Shown: one piece after another, positions 51,081 through 59,933 of the stretch | Position numbering within the stretch: position 1 is the first letter of the stretch | Layout: every line of letters starts with the position of its first letter | Notes under the pieces: generated by a model | Told to the model about the DNA's origin: nothing | Seen by the model: only the letters and a program-made list of their open reading frames with translations | The model's database searches: none | Assembly: GCF_036206005.1 (NCBI RefSeq) | Contig: NZ_CP108143.1 | Span: 5,299,501-5,363,500 of the forward strand | Source: Streptomyces sp. NBC_00178 | Lineage (GTDB): Bacteria; Actinomycetota; Actinomycetes; Streptomycetales; Streptomycetaceae | Direction of reading: 5' to 3' | DNA length: 64,000 nucleotides | Program-made: the position numbers and the translations under genes

Positions 51081-52442
51081 TCAGAGCTTCGTCCAGGCCT
51101 CCGTCAGGACGTTGCGGAGGATGCCCTCGATCTCGTCGAACGTCGACTGGTCGGAGATCAGCGGCGGCGCGAGCTGCACGACCGGGTCGCCCCGGTCGTC
51201 GGCCCGGCAGTACAGGCCGTTGTCGTACAGCGCCTTGGAGAGGAAGCCGTACAGGACGCGCTCGGTCTCCTCGTCGGTGAACGTCTCCTTGGTGGCCTTG
51301 TCCTTCACCAGCTCGATGCCGTAGAAGAAGCCGTTGCCCCGGACGTCGCCGACGATGGGCAGGTCGTGCAGCTTCTGCAGCGTCGTCAGGAACGCGTTCT
51401 CGTTGTCCAGGACGTGCTGGTTGAGGCCCTCGCGCTCGAAGATGTCGAGGTTGGCGAGGCCGACCGCGGCGGAGACCGGGTGGCCGCCGAACGTGTAGCC
51501 GTGCAGGAAGGTGTTGCCGCCCCGGTAGAACGGCTCGGCCAGGCGGTCGGAGATGATGCAGGCGCCGATGGGGGAGTAGCCCGACGTCATGCCCTTGGCA
51601 CAGGTGATCATGTCCGGGACGTAGTCGAACTTGTCGCAGGCGAACATCGTGCCGAGCCGGCCGAAGGCGCAGATGACCTCGTCGGACACGAGCAGCACGT
51701 CGTACTGGTCGCAGATCTCCCGCACCCGCTGGAAGTAGCCGGGCGGCGGCGGGAAGCAGCCGCCCGCGTTCTGCACCGGCTCCAGGAAGACCGCGGCGAC
51801 CGTGTCCGGGCCCTCGAAGAGGATCTGCTGCTCGATCTGGTCGGCGGCCCAGCGGCCGAAGGCCTCCGGGTCGTCGCCGAACAGGGGCGCGCGGTAGATG
51901 TTGGTGTTCGCCACCTTGTGCGCGCCGGGCACCAGCGGCTCGAAGGGGGCCTTGAGGGCGGGGAGCCCGGTGATCGACAGGGCGCCCTGCGGAGTGCCGT
52001 GGTAGGCGACCGCGCGCGAGATGACCTTGTACTTCGTCGGCTTGCCCTGAAGCTTGAAGTACTGCTTGGCGAGCTTCCAGGCGGTCTCGACCGCCTCGCC
52101 GCCGCCGGTGGTGAAGAAGACCTTGTTGAGGTCGCCCGGTGCGTGATGGGCGAGCCGCTCGGCGAGCTCGACGGCCTTGGGGTGGGCGTAGGACCACACC
52201 GGGAAGAAGGCCAGCTCCTGGCCCTGCTTGTACGCCGTCTCGGCGAGCTCGTGGCGGCCGTGTCCGGCGTTGACCACGAAGAGGCCCGAGAGACCGTCGA
52301 GGTAGCGCTTGCCCTTGTCGTCGTAGATGTAGGTGCCTTCGCCACGCACGATGGTGGGAACGGGCGCGTTCTCGTAGTCCGACATGCGGGTGAAGTGCAT
52401 CCACAGGTGGTCGTACGCGGTACGGCTGAGGTCCTTGCTCAC
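51081..52442 (-). CDS. Class III PLP aminotransferase (putrescine/diamine type)
   Basis: This 453-residue omega-aminotransferase has the PLP Lys in MITCAKGMTSGYSPIGA and the cofactor-binding VFFTTGGGEAVETAWKLAKQYF. LLVSDEVICAFGRLGTMFACD provides the Asp that contacts the pyridine N. It is close to putrescine-pyruvate or beta-alanine-pyruvate aminotransferases. Next to the aldehyde dehydrogenase (53114) it probably converts putrescine to 4-aminobutanal. GTG 52442 begins two bases after the regulator stop, so the two genes form an operon. Confidence 0.9.
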   Translation of the reverse strand: MSKDLSRTAYDHLWMHFTRMSDYENAPVPTIVRGEGTYIYDDKGKRYLDGLSGLFVVNAGHGRHELAETAYKQGQELAFFPVWSYAHPKAVELAERLAHHAPGDLNKVFFTTGGGEAVETAWKLAKQYFKLQGKPTKYKVISRAVAYHGTPQGALSITGLPALKAPFEPLVPGAHKVANTNIYRAPLFGDDPEAFGRWAADQIEQQILFEGPDTVAAVFLEPVQNAGGCFPPPPGYFQRVREICDQYDVLLVSDEVICAFGRLGTMFACDKFDYVPDMITCAKGMTSGYSPIGACIISDRLAEPFYRGGNTFLHGYTFGGHPVSAAVGLANLDIFEREGLNQHVLDNENAFLTTLQKLHDLPIVGDVRGNGFFYGIELVKDKATKETFTDEETERVLYGFLSKALYDNGLYCRADDRGDPVVQLAPPLISDQSTFDEIEGILRNVLTEAWTKL

Positions 52443-52444
52443 GG

Positions 52445-52951
52445 CTATCGGGTTCCCCACATATAGGTCTGCTTCTTGAGCTTGAGGTAGACGAAGCTCT
52501 CGGTGGAGCGCACCCCGGGTATGGCCCGGATGCGTTTGTTGATCGTCTCCAGCAGGTGGTCGTCGTCCTCGCAGACGATCTCCACCATCAGGTCGAAGGA
52601 GCCCGCGGTCATCACCACGTACTCGCACTCGGCCATGGCCGACAGGGCTTCGGCCACCGGGTCGAGGTCGCCCTCGACGTTGATGCCGACCATCGCCTGG
52701 CGCCGGAGCCCCACGGTGAGCGGGTCCGTGACGGCGACGATCTGCATCACGCCCTGGTCGAGCAGCTTCTGGACGCGCTGTCGTACGGCGGCCTCGGAGA
52801 GGCCCACGGCCTTGCCGATCGCGGCGTAGGGACGGCGTCCGTCCTCCTGGAGCTGCTCGATGATTGCGAGGGAGACGGCGTCGACCGCTGGTGACGATCC
52901 GCTCCCGTTCCTGGAGTCTGCGCTACGGCTGGCCACGTCTCCACTGTGCAC
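52445..52951 (-). CDS. Lrp/AsnC-family transcriptional regulator
   Basis: This protein of about 168 residues has a helix-turn-helix (AIIEQLQEDGRRPYAAIGKAVGLSEAAVRQRVQKL) and the C-terminal RAM effector domain (VGINVEGDLDPVAEALSAM, VMTAGSFDLMVEIVCED, STESFVYLKLKKQTYMWG). GTG 52951 is one of several possible starts; 52936 or TTG 52972 are alternatives. It is co-transcribed with the aminotransferase and faces the aldehyde dehydrogenase, so it likely controls both in response to an amine or amino acid. Confidence 0.92.
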   Translation of the reverse strand: MHSGDVASRSADSRNGSGSSPAVDAVSLAIIEQLQEDGRRPYAAIGKAVGLSEAAVRQRVQKLLDQGVMQIVAVTDPLTVGLRRQAMVGINVEGDLDPVAEALSAMAECEYVVMTAGSFDLMVEIVCEDDDHLLETINKRIRAIPGVRSTESFVYLKLKKQTYMWGTR

Positions 52952-52976
52952 CGCTACTCGTCTGTCTGGCAAGCGT

Positions 52977-52991
52977 GAATCGATGAAATTC
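52977..52991. promoter_or_regulatory. Imperfect inverted repeat in the Lrp/aldehyde dehydrogenase intergenic region
   Basis: GAATCGATGAAATTC has GAAT/ATTC ends with an AT-rich middle, as Lrp-family sites often do. A second GAAT-containing stretch lies at 53008-53020. It is a candidate autoregulatory site. Confidence 0.3.
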
Positions 52992-53113
52992 GTTGTCTGA
53001 GTGCTCGAATCTCACTGAATCCGAAGTTCACGATGGTTGGGTGTGTCGAAAGCGTAGCCACACGGTTTAGGGTGGAAGTCTCACCCATCGGACAGCCGAC
53101 AGGAGGGGTGGTT

Positions 53114-54553
53114 GTGACCACCGAGGTGCGCCGTCTGCGCAACTACATCAACGGAGAGTTCCGGGACGCCGCGGACGGGCGGACCATCGACGTGGTCAGC
53201 CCGGTGACGGAAGAGGTCTACGCGACCTCCCCCCTCTCGGGACAGGCCGACGTCGATGCCGCCATGGACGCCGCCGCTGCCGCGTTCCCGGCGTGGCGTG
53301 ACGTCACGCCCGCCGAACGCCAGAAGGCCCTGCTGAAGATCGCGGACGCCTTCGAGGAGCGCGCGGAGGACCTCATCGCGGCCGAGTCGGAGAACACCGG
53401 CAAGCCGCTCGAGCTCACCCGCACCGAAGAGATCCCGCCGATGGTGGACCAGATCCGCTTCTTCGCCGGCGCCGCGCGACTGCTCGAAGGCCGCTCGGCC
53501 GGCGAGTACATGGAGGGACTCACCTCCATCGTCCGCCGCGAGCCCGTGGGCGTGTGCGCCCAGGTCGCGCCGTGGAACTACCCCATGATGATGGCCGTCT
53601 GGAAGTTCGCCCCGGCGCTCGCCGCGGGCAACACCGTCGTGATCAAGCCGTCCGACACCACTCCGGCGTCGACCGTGCTGATCGCCGAGATCATCGGACA
53701 GATCCTGCCCAAGGGCGTCTTCAACGTCATCTGCGGCGACCGCGAGACCGGCCGCGCGATGGTCGAGCACCCGACGCCGGCGATGGCCTCCATCACCGGC
53801 TCGGTGCGGGCCGGCATGCAGGTCGCGGAGTCCGCGGCCAAGGACGTCAAGCGCGTGCACCTGGAGCTGGGCGGCAAGGCTCCGGTCGTCGTCTTCGAGG
53901 ACGCCGACATCGCCAAGGCGGTCGAGGGCATCTCCGTCGCGGGCTACTTCAACGCCGGCCAGGACTGCACGGCCGCGACCCGCGTCCTGGTCCACGAGTC
54001 CGTCCACGACGAGTTCGTCACCGCCCTCGCCAAGGCGGCGGCCGACACGAAGACCGGCATGCCGGACGACGAGGACGTGCTCTACGGCCCGCTCAACAAC
54101 GCCAACCAGTTCGCCCAGGTCAGCGGCTTCATCGAGCGGCTCCCCGCGCACGCCAAGGTCGAGGCGGGCGGTCACCGGGTCGGCGAGAAGGGCTACTTCT
54201 ACGCCCCGACCGTCGTGTCCGGGCTCAAGCAGGACGACGAGATCATCCAGCACGAGGTCTTCGGCCCCGTCATCACCGTCCAGTCCTTCACCGACGAGAC
54301 ACAGGCGCTCGAGTACGCCAACGGCGTCGAGTACGCCCTGGCCTCCTCGGTGTGGACCAAGGACCACTCCCGCGCGATGCGGATGTCCAAGAACCTGGAC
54401 TTCGGGTGCGTGTGGATCAACACCCACATCCCGCTGGTGGCCGAGATGCCGCACGGCGGATTCAAGAAGTCCGGCTACGGCAAGGACCTCTCGGCATACG
54501 GCTTCGAGGACTACACCCGCATCAAGCACGTCATGACCTCGCTCGAAGGCTGA
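53114..54553 (+). CDS. NAD-dependent aldehyde dehydrogenase, probably 4-aminobutyraldehyde dehydrogenase
   Basis: This 479-residue ALDH has the catalytic Cys in GYFNAGQDCTAATRVLVH and the Glu in VHLELGGKAPVVVFEDAD. The oxyanion Asn is in APWNYPMMMAVWK. Sequence is typical of gamma-aminobutyraldehyde (PatD-like) enzymes. Together with the divergent aminotransferase it completes putrescine to GABA. GTG 53114 follows AGGAGGGG at 53101-53108. A terminator lies at 54619. Confidence 0.92.
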   Translation: MTTEVRRLRNYINGEFRDAADGRTIDVVSPVTEEVYATSPLSGQADVDAAMDAAAAAFPAWRDVTPAERQKALLKIADAFEERAEDLIAAESENTGKPLELTRTEEIPPMVDQIRFFAGAARLLEGRSAGEYMEGLTSIVRREPVGVCAQVAPWNYPMMMAVWKFAPALAAGNTVVIKPSDTTPASTVLIAEIIGQILPKGVFNVICGDRETGRAMVEHPTPAMASITGSVRAGMQVAESAAKDVKRVHLELGGKAPVVVFEDADIAKAVEGISVAGYFNAGQDCTAATRVLVHESVHDEFVTALAKAAADTKTGMPDDEDVLYGPLNNANQFAQVSGFIERLPAHAKVEAGGHRVGEKGYFYAPTVVSGLKQDDEIIQHEVFGPVITVQSFTDETQALEYANGVEYALASSVWTKDHSRAMRMSKNLDFGCVWINTHIPLVAEMPHGGFKKSGYGKDLSAYGFEDYTRIKHVMTSLEG

Positions 54554-54618
54554 GCGACGACGCTCCTGAGCAGCGACACCACCGGGACGGCGACACCCCC
54601 GGGGGCGGCGCCTCACCG

Positions 54619-54650
54619 ACGGCCCCGGGCTCCCGCCCGGGGCCGTTCGC
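54619..54650 (+). terminator. Terminator after the aldehyde dehydrogenase gene
   Basis: ACGGCCCCGGGC (54619-54630) pairs perfectly with GCCCGGGGCCGT (54635-54646) around TCCC, then TCGC. Confidence 0.78.
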
Positions 54651-54786
54651 GTGTCCTGCGGGGGACCGGCGGGACACGCGCGCGTCACGGGCGGTGCGGA
54701 CCGCCGGGCTGGGCAGGGCCGCGCGCATGGACAGGGTGTGCGCAACGGCCCCTGCGCGCTGGACGGTTGGTCCATTGCCCGGCGCG

Positions 54787-55998
54787 GTGACGGACCGACA
54801 TGCTGCGCGGGTGCGCTCGATTCCGGACCACCTCATGTCCCGTCGTTCCCTGCTGCGTGCCCTCGGTGCCGCACCGGCCGGTGCGGCCCTGGCAGGCTGC
54901 GGTGTGCCCGCCGCCTTCGTCGAGCCGGGGGACCGCTCCGGTCCGGACAGTTCGGACAGCGACCGCTCGCTGCACTTCGCCAACTGGCCGCTGTACATCG
55001 ACACCGACGACGAGGACGAGTCGAGGCGGCCCACGCTCGACGCGTTCTCGCGCCGCACCGGGATCTCCGTCACCTACACCGAGGAGATCAACGACAACGA
55101 CGAGTTCTTCGGGAAGATCAGTCCGGCCCTGATGAACCATCAGCCGACCGGCCGGGACCTCGTCGTCGTCAGCGACTGGATGGCGGCCCGGTTCGTGCGC
55201 CTCGGCTGGGTGCAGGAGATGGACCGGTCGCGGCAGCCCAACGTCACCCGATACCTCGACCCGCAGCTGCGCTCGCCCGCCTTCGACCGCGGGAGGCGGC
55301 ACAGCGTCCCCTGGCAGTCCGGGATCACGGGCATCGCGTACAACCGGGCGGAGCTCGGCCGCGAGATCCGGCACACCGGCGATCTCTGGGCGGACGACCT
55401 GCGCGGCCGCGTGACGCTGCTGTCCGGCCTCGACGAGGCGTTCGCGCTGCTGATGCAGGGCAACGGCGCCGACATCACCCGGTGGACCGCCGACGATTTC
55501 CACACGATGTGCGACCAGGTCGAACGCCGTGTGCGGTCCCGTCACATCCGGCGCTTCACCGGCAACGACTACATCAAGGACCTGGCCGACGGGGACGTGG
55601 TCGCCTGCCAGGCCTACTCCGGGGACGTCGTCCAGCTCCAGGCGGACAACCCGGACATCCGGTTCGTGGTGCCCGAGGAGGGGGCCGAACTGTGGTCGGA
55701 GTCCCTCATGATCCCCGATCTCGCCCGTCACAAGCGCAACGCGGAGGCGCTCGTCGACCATTACTACGATCCGGAGGTCGCCGCGGAGCTGGCCGCCTGG
55801 GTGAACTACGTCTGTCCGGTGCCGGCCGCCCGCGAGATCCTGGCCTCCTCCAAGGACGAGGAGACCGCCGCGCTCGCCGAGGCCCCGCTGATCTTCCCGG
55901 ACGGCGCGATGCGTGAACGCCTCGCCGTCGCCCGGGACATCACCTCCGGCGAGCGCCCCGCCTTCGCGAAGCGGTGGAACGGCATCGTCGGTCTCTGA
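54787..55998 (+). CDS. Polyamine (spermidine/putrescine) ABC substrate-binding lipoprotein
   Basis: This protein of about 403 residues has a twin-arginine lipoprotein signal, SRRSLLRALGAAPAGAALAGC. The PotD-type binding fold follows (LHFANWPLYIDTDDED, SVTYTEEINDNDEFFGKI, PWQSGITGIAYNR, VACQAYSGDVVQL, PVPAAREIL). GTG 54787 is chosen; ATG 54835 would start at MSRRSLL. The usual permease and ATPase genes are not adjacent, as the next gene is an unrelated membrane protein. It probably feeds amines to the neighbouring catabolic genes. Confidence 0.88.
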   Translation: MTDRHAARVRSIPDHLMSRRSLLRALGAAPAGAALAGCGVPAAFVEPGDRSGPDSSDSDRSLHFANWPLYIDTDDEDESRRPTLDAFSRRTGISVTYTEEINDNDEFFGKISPALMNHQPTGRDLVVVSDWMAARFVRLGWVQEMDRSRQPNVTRYLDPQLRSPAFDRGRRHSVPWQSGITGIAYNRAELGREIRHTGDLWADDLRGRVTLLSGLDEAFALLMQGNGADITRWTADDFHTMCDQVERRVRSRHIRRFTGNDYIKDLADGDVVACQAYSGDVVQLQADNPDIRFVVPEEGAELWSESLMIPDLARHKRNAEALVDHYYDPEVAAELAAWVNYVCPVPAAREILASSKDEETAALAEAPLIFPDGAMRERLAVARDITSGERPAFAKRWNGIVGL

Positions 55999-56143
55999 CG
56001 GCAGGCCGGGGTGGCGGGTCCCGTCCCGGCCGGGGGCCTCGCGCCTCTGTCGCCGAACGGCGCCGGGTGCGGCACGTGCGGAGGGCGCACGGGGCCTCCC
56101 GGGGTGCTGCTCCGGGTCGGAAAGCCCAGGCCCACCCCTCTTT

Positions 56144-56171
56144 TTGAACGCGTTCATGGCGTGCGTACTCT
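56144..56171 (+). promoter_or_regulatory. Promoter with palindromic operator upstream of the membrane protein gene
   Basis: TTGAAC (56144-56149), 16 bases, TACTCT (56166-56171), with the -10 ending 7 bases before the ATG at 56179. A perfect palindrome TGAACGCGTTCA (56145-56156) covers the -35, typical of TetR-type control. Confidence 0.55.
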
Positions 56172-56178
56172 TCCTGGC

Positions 56179-56715
56179 ATGAGCGAGCGAGCGCTGTCGC
56201 GGCGCATACGCGTGTGGCTGGTCGTCTTCATCGTCTGCCTGGTGCTGAGCGGACTGACCGCCTTTCCCCTGGTGCACGAACTCCGTTGGACCGAGAGCCT
56301 TCTGACGTCCTCGGCCTCCCCCTTCCCCGAACACCTGCCGGCCCTCACCGAGTGGATCACCCGGGTCCGGACCGGCCTCGACGAGGCCGACGCGAAGTAC
56401 CCCTTCGTGCTGTACGGCACCGACTGGCTGGCCTTCGCCCACCTGGTCATCGCCGTCGCCTTCTACGGGCCCTACCGCGATCCGGTCCGCAACATCTGGG
56501 TGATCGAGTTCGGCATGATCGCCTGCGCGGGGATCATTCCGCTGGCCCTGATCTGCGGACCGATCCGGGACATCCCTCTCTGGTGGTCGGTCATCGACAT
56601 GTCCTTCGGTGTCTTCGGCGTCATCCCCCTGCTCGTCGTCCGACGCATGATCAAGCGACTGGAGGCGATGGGGGACACGCCCGCCCGTCCGTCCCCCGTC
56701 CCGTCGCCGGCCTGA
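56179..56715 (+). CDS. Membrane protein of unknown function
   Basis: This 178-residue protein has about four membrane helices (VWLVVFIVCLVLSGLTAFPLV, WLAFAHLVIAVAFYG, VIEFGMIACAGIIPLALICGP, DMSFGVFGVIPLLVV). The family is not one I can name. ATG 56179 sits 7 bases after a -10, and a TetR-like operator covers the -35, suggesting induction by a signal. It is convergent with the serine hydrolase, only one base apart. Confidence 0.8.
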   Translation: MSERALSRRIRVWLVVFIVCLVLSGLTAFPLVHELRWTESLLTSSASPFPEHLPALTEWITRVRTGLDEADAKYPFVLYGTDWLAFAHLVIAVAFYGPYRDPVRNIWVIEFGMIACAGIIPLALICGPIRDIPLWWSVIDMSFGVFGVIPLLVVRRMIKRLEAMGDTPARPSPVPSPA

Positions 56716-56716
56716 C

Positions 56717-57922
56717 TCATCCCGCCGACGGGGCCCCGAAGGCCGCCACGACGACGCCCATCGCCGTGCGGTTCACGTCCTGCCCCTTCGCGTCCGTCGA
56801 GTTGACGCTGTAGACGAGCGTCCTGGACAGGTCGCGGGTGGCGGCCAGCACCGAGTTGTAGCCCCAGCGGCCGCCGGTCTTGCCCCACACCTGGCGCCCG
56901 CCCAGAGTCATCGCGCCGAGTCCCGCGCTGAACTGGGCGGGCCCACCCGTGCCGTACGTCCGCACCGAGGAGTCCGGCAGCGTGAACATCTCCTCCAGCA
57001 GCGGACCACGCACCACCTGGCCCCGGAACAGGGCCACGGTGAAGCGCTCCAGGTCGGCGGTCGTCGAGATGACGTCCCCCGCCGCCCAGCCGTCGGTCGC
57101 GCCCCACACCGACACGTCCCGCAGCTCCGTGTCCCCCGCCGGTGTCGGGAACGCCTGGTAGCCGTGGTTGTGCGGTCCGTGGATCCGCGGGTCTGCGCCC
57201 GGGAACGAGGTGGAGCGCAGGCCCAGCGGCCGCAGGATGCGCAGGCCTACCTGGTGGGCGTACGCATCGCCGGTCACCCGCTCGATGAGCAGCCCCAGCA
57301 CCGTGTAGTTGATGTTCAGGTAGTGCTGGCTCGTCCCGGGCGCGAACTCCGGCCGCCGCGCCGTGGCGGAGGCGACCATGTCGCGCGGTGCGTGCGGGTC
57401 GAAGCGCCCGGCGTACCACTCCTCCAGGGTGTCGCCCGGCATCAGGGCCGCCGGTAGGCCGCTCGTGTGGTTGAGCAACTGCCGGACGGTCACTCCGCCG
57501 TAGGCCGCCGGGATCAGGTCCGGGAGGTAGTGCCGCGCCGCGCGGTCCAGGTCCAGCCGGCCCTCGGAGGCCAGTTGCAGCGCGGTGGCGGCGGTGAACA
57601 CCTTGGTCACCGATCCGGCCCGGAAGCGCCCCCGCGGGTCCGCGGGGCGGTTCGAGACCAGGTCGTGCACGCCGGAGCTCCCGTGCCAGCTGCCGCCGGT
57701 GCCGCCGACCCGCACCAGTGCCGCGGTGGCGTCCTCGTCCGGCAGCCCGGAGACCGCTGCCCGCAGGGCCGCGGCGTCCGCCGCCGGGATGCCGTGCGAG
57801 GCCGTGCCGGCCGACGGCCCCCGGTGTGCCGGGGCGGGAGCCGCCACCGCCGGTGTGGCCGGACCGGACGCGATGCCGAGGATCAGGGCCGTGGCCAGGA
57901 GTGTGCGCGTGCGGGTGTTCAT
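56717..57922 (-). CDS. Secreted serine hydrolase (class C beta-lactamase/D-Ala-D-Ala carboxypeptidase family)
   Basis: This 401-residue protein has a signal peptide (TRTLLATALILGIASGPATPAVAA). The catalytic SxxK motif is in RFRAGSVTKVFTAATAL near 105. A Tyr motif lies in HYLNINYTVLGLLIERV (YxN-like), and KTGGRWGYNS near 360 gives the KTG triad. It is close to Streptomyces R61-type carboxypeptidase and esterase EstB relatives. ATG 57922 gives the signal peptide; an upstream start would add about 25 residues. Confidence 0.88.
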   Translation of the reverse strand: MNTRTRTLLATALILGIASGPATPAVAAPAPAHRGPSAGTASHGIPAADAAALRAAVSGLPDEDATAALVRVGGTGGSWHGSSGVHDLVSNRPADPRGRFRAGSVTKVFTAATALQLASEGRLDLDRAARHYLPDLIPAAYGGVTVRQLLNHTSGLPAALMPGDTLEEWYAGRFDPHAPRDMVASATARRPEFAPGTSQHYLNINYTVLGLLIERVTGDAYAHQVGLRILRPLGLRSTSFPGADPRIHGPHNHGYQAFPTPAGDTELRDVSVWGATDGWAAGDVISTTADLERFTVALFRGQVVRGPLLEEMFTLPDSSVRTYGTGGPAQFSAGLGAMTLGGRQVWGKTGGRWGYNSVLAATRDLSRTLVYSVNSTDAKGQDVNRTAMGVVVAAFGAPSAG

Positions 57923-58027
57923 CGATGCCTCCAGGAGGTGGAGCCGGTGACCGGCCGATGACTCCATCCTGTTGACCGGGCGACCGGGGCGGATCACCCG
58001 AGCGAGGGGTCCTGCGGGGGAGATCCG

Positions 58028-58077
58028 CTCCCTCGGCCGGGGGAGGCCCGGGGCAGGACCTCCCCCGGCCGGGGGAG
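58028..58077 (-). terminator. Two adjacent palindromes after the response regulator gene
   Basis: CTCCCTCGGCCGGGGGAG (58028-58045) and CTCCCCCGGCCGGGGGAG (58060-58077) are 32 bases apart. They follow the leftward response regulator gene and probably form a tandem terminator. Confidence 0.6.
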
Positions 58078-58092
58078 CGGCCCGCGTGCCGC

Positions 58093-58758
58093 TCAGTCCG
58101 GGAAGGGGGAGACCAGTCCCGTCTCGTAGGCGCAGATGACCGCCTGGACGCGGTCACGGAGGCCCAGCTTGGACAGCACGTTGCCCACGTGCGTCTTCAC
58201 CGTGTGCTCGCTGACCACGAGCGCCGCGGCTATCTCGGCGTTGGAGAGCCCCCGCGCCAGGTGCAGCAGGGTCTCTCTCTCCCGGGCGGTGAGCGCGTCG
58301 AGCAGCTCCGCCCGGCGGACCTGCCGGTCCACGGGCGGCCGGGAGGTGTACTCGGCGATCAGCCGGCGGGCCACGGACGGGGCGACCAGTGAGTCCCCGG
58401 CCGCCACCACCCGGACCGCGTGGACCAGGTCGTCCCGGCGCACGTCCTTCAGCAGAAAGCCGCTCGCGCCCGCGTGCAGGGCCTCGTAGACGTACTCGTC
58501 GGAGTCGAAGGTGGTCAGCATGATCGCGCGGCAGCCGTCCGGTCCGGTGACCGCCCGGCATGCCTCGATGCCGTCCAGCACCGGCATCCTGACGTCCAGC
58601 AGGGCGACGTCCGGCCGCAGCGCGCGCACCGCCTCGACGGCCTGCGCACCGTCACCCGCCTCGGCGAGCACCTCGATGTCCGGCTGCGCGCCGAGGATCA
58701 TCGCGAAACCGCTGCGCACCAGCTCCTGGTCGTCGGCCACCACCACCCGGATCGTCAA
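58093..58758 (-). CDS. Two-component response regulator, NarL/FixJ family
   Basis: This 221-residue protein has a receiver domain with DD at the start (VVVADDQELVRSGF) and phospho-Asp in VALLDVRMPVLDGIEA. MLTTFDSDEYVYEAL and FLLKDVRRDDL supply the Thr/Lys. A LuxR-type DNA-binding domain follows (LTARERETLLHLARGLSNAEIAAALVVSEHTVKTHVGNVLSKLGL). The TTG at 58758 follows GGGGAG and overlaps the kinase stop. Paired with the upstream kinase. Confidence 0.93.
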   Translation of the reverse strand: MTIRVVVADDQELVRSGFAMILGAQPDIEVLAEAGDGAQAVEAVRALRPDVALLDVRMPVLDGIEACRAVTGPDGCRAIMLTTFDSDEYVYEALHAGASGFLLKDVRRDDLVHAVRVVAAGDSLVAPSVARRLIAEYTSRPPVDRQVRRAELLDALTARERETLLHLARGLSNAEIAAALVVSEHTVKTHVGNVLSKLGLRDRVQAVICAYETGLVSPFPD

Positions 58759-59933
58759 CTCCCCACCCCCTGGGCGGAGACCGTGAGGGGCAGGACGACG
58801 TGCACCTGGTAACCGCGGCCGTCCGGGCCGGCCCCGGCCCGGACCCGCCCGCCGTGGGCGGCGGCGCGTTCCCGGATGCCGATCAGCCCCAGACCGGTGG
58901 TGGTGCCCGGCCCCCGGCCGTCGTCCGTCACGGTGACGGTGACCTCGTCGGCGGCGCAGTGCAGCCGCACCGTCACCGCCGTCGCGCGGGCGTGCTTCAC
59001 GACGTTCGTCAGTGCCTCCTGCACGATCCGGTGGACCGTGGCCCCGGTGTCGTCGGGAACGCTCCCGGGCTCCCCGGCCGACGCGAACTGCACCTGGAGG
59101 CCGCCCGAGCGGACGCGTTCCAGCAGGACCGGCAGCCCCGTCAGTCCGGGCTGGGGCGACCTCGGGGACACCCCGTCCTCCCGGCCGCCGTCCCGCAGCA
59201 CGCCGAGCATCCGGCGCAGCTGCACCATGGCGTCCCTGCCCGTCTCCGAGATGGCGTCGAAGGCGGCCTCCGCGCACTCCGGAGCCGTACGCACGGCCAC
59301 CGGGCCGGCCTCCGCCTGCACGATCATCAGGCTCACCGCGTGCGAGAGGACGTCGTGCATCTCCCGTGCGATCCGGGCGCGTTCCCGCGCGGCCGCCCGC
59401 TCGGCCTCGTTCCGGTGGGTCACCTCCCGTTGCACCGCACGCTCCTCCATCGCGCGGACGTACGCCTTGCGGGTGTGGAGGGAGCGGCCGAACGCGTAGG
59501 CCGCGGCGAACACGAACAGCGAGAACAGCAGTTCCCTGGCCTCGCCGGTGTTCAGTGCCACCGACGGGAACACCACCGCGAGCACCAGCAGTCCGACCGA
59601 CAGCCGCCGTCCCGGGGAGGACAGCTCCGCCACCGTGCAGAACGCCACGAGCCCGGTGTACGGCAGGGGCTGGCCGGGGCCGTCCACGGCGAACCGGTAC
59701 AGCGCGCCCGCCGCCAGGACCGCCAGCAGCACGGTGACCGGGGCGCGTCTGCGTGCCACCAGCGGCAGCACGGTCAGTGTGGTCAGTCCGTAGGCCGCCC
59801 AGGTGGCGGCGGGCAGGCCCGCGGGGCGCGGCACCACGAACGGCATCGTCACCGCCGCCTGCACGAGCAGCGCGATGCCGGCGTCGGTGGCCCACGTCCC
59901 GCGCGGGAGCCACCGGGCCCAGGGTCTCGGCAT
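58755..59933 (-). CDS. Sensor histidine kinase (NarL-type partner)
   Basis: This 392-residue membrane kinase has about five N-terminal helices and no large extracellular domain. The phospho-acceptor His lies in ARIAREMHDVLSHAVSLMIVQAEAG (HisKA_3). The ATPase domain has EALTNVVKHARATAVTV (N box), DDGRGPGTTTGLGLIGIRERAAAHGGRV (G boxes). It overlaps the response regulator by four bases and follows the methyltransferase stop (TGATG). Signals are unknown; membrane-embedded sensing is likely. Confidence 0.93.
   Translation of the reverse strand: MPRPWARWLPRGTWATDAGIALLVQAAVTMPFVVPRPAGLPAATWAAYGLTTLTVLPLVARRRAPVTVLLAVLAAGALYRFAVDGPGQPLPYTGLVAFCTVAELSSPGRRLSVGLLVLAVVFPSVALNTGEARELLFSLFVFAAAYAFGRSLHTRKAYVRAMEERAVQREVTHRNEAERAAARERARIAREMHDVLSHAVSLMIVQAEAGPVAVRTAPECAEAAFDAISETGRDAMVQLRRMLGVLRDGGREDGVSPRSPQPGLTGLPVLLERVRSGGLQVQFASAGEPGSVPDDTGATVHRIVQEALTNVVKHARATAVTVRLHCAADEVTVTVTDDGRGPGTTTGLGLIGIRERAAAHGGRVRAGAGPDGRGYQVHVVLPLTVSAQGVGS

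Noticed and set aside
48973..52404. Single 1143-codon reading frame joining the ABC membrane partner to aminotransferase sequence
   Set aside because: Only its last ~387 codons match the membrane protein. The upstream portion is the wrong frame of the ATPase and aminotransferase genes.
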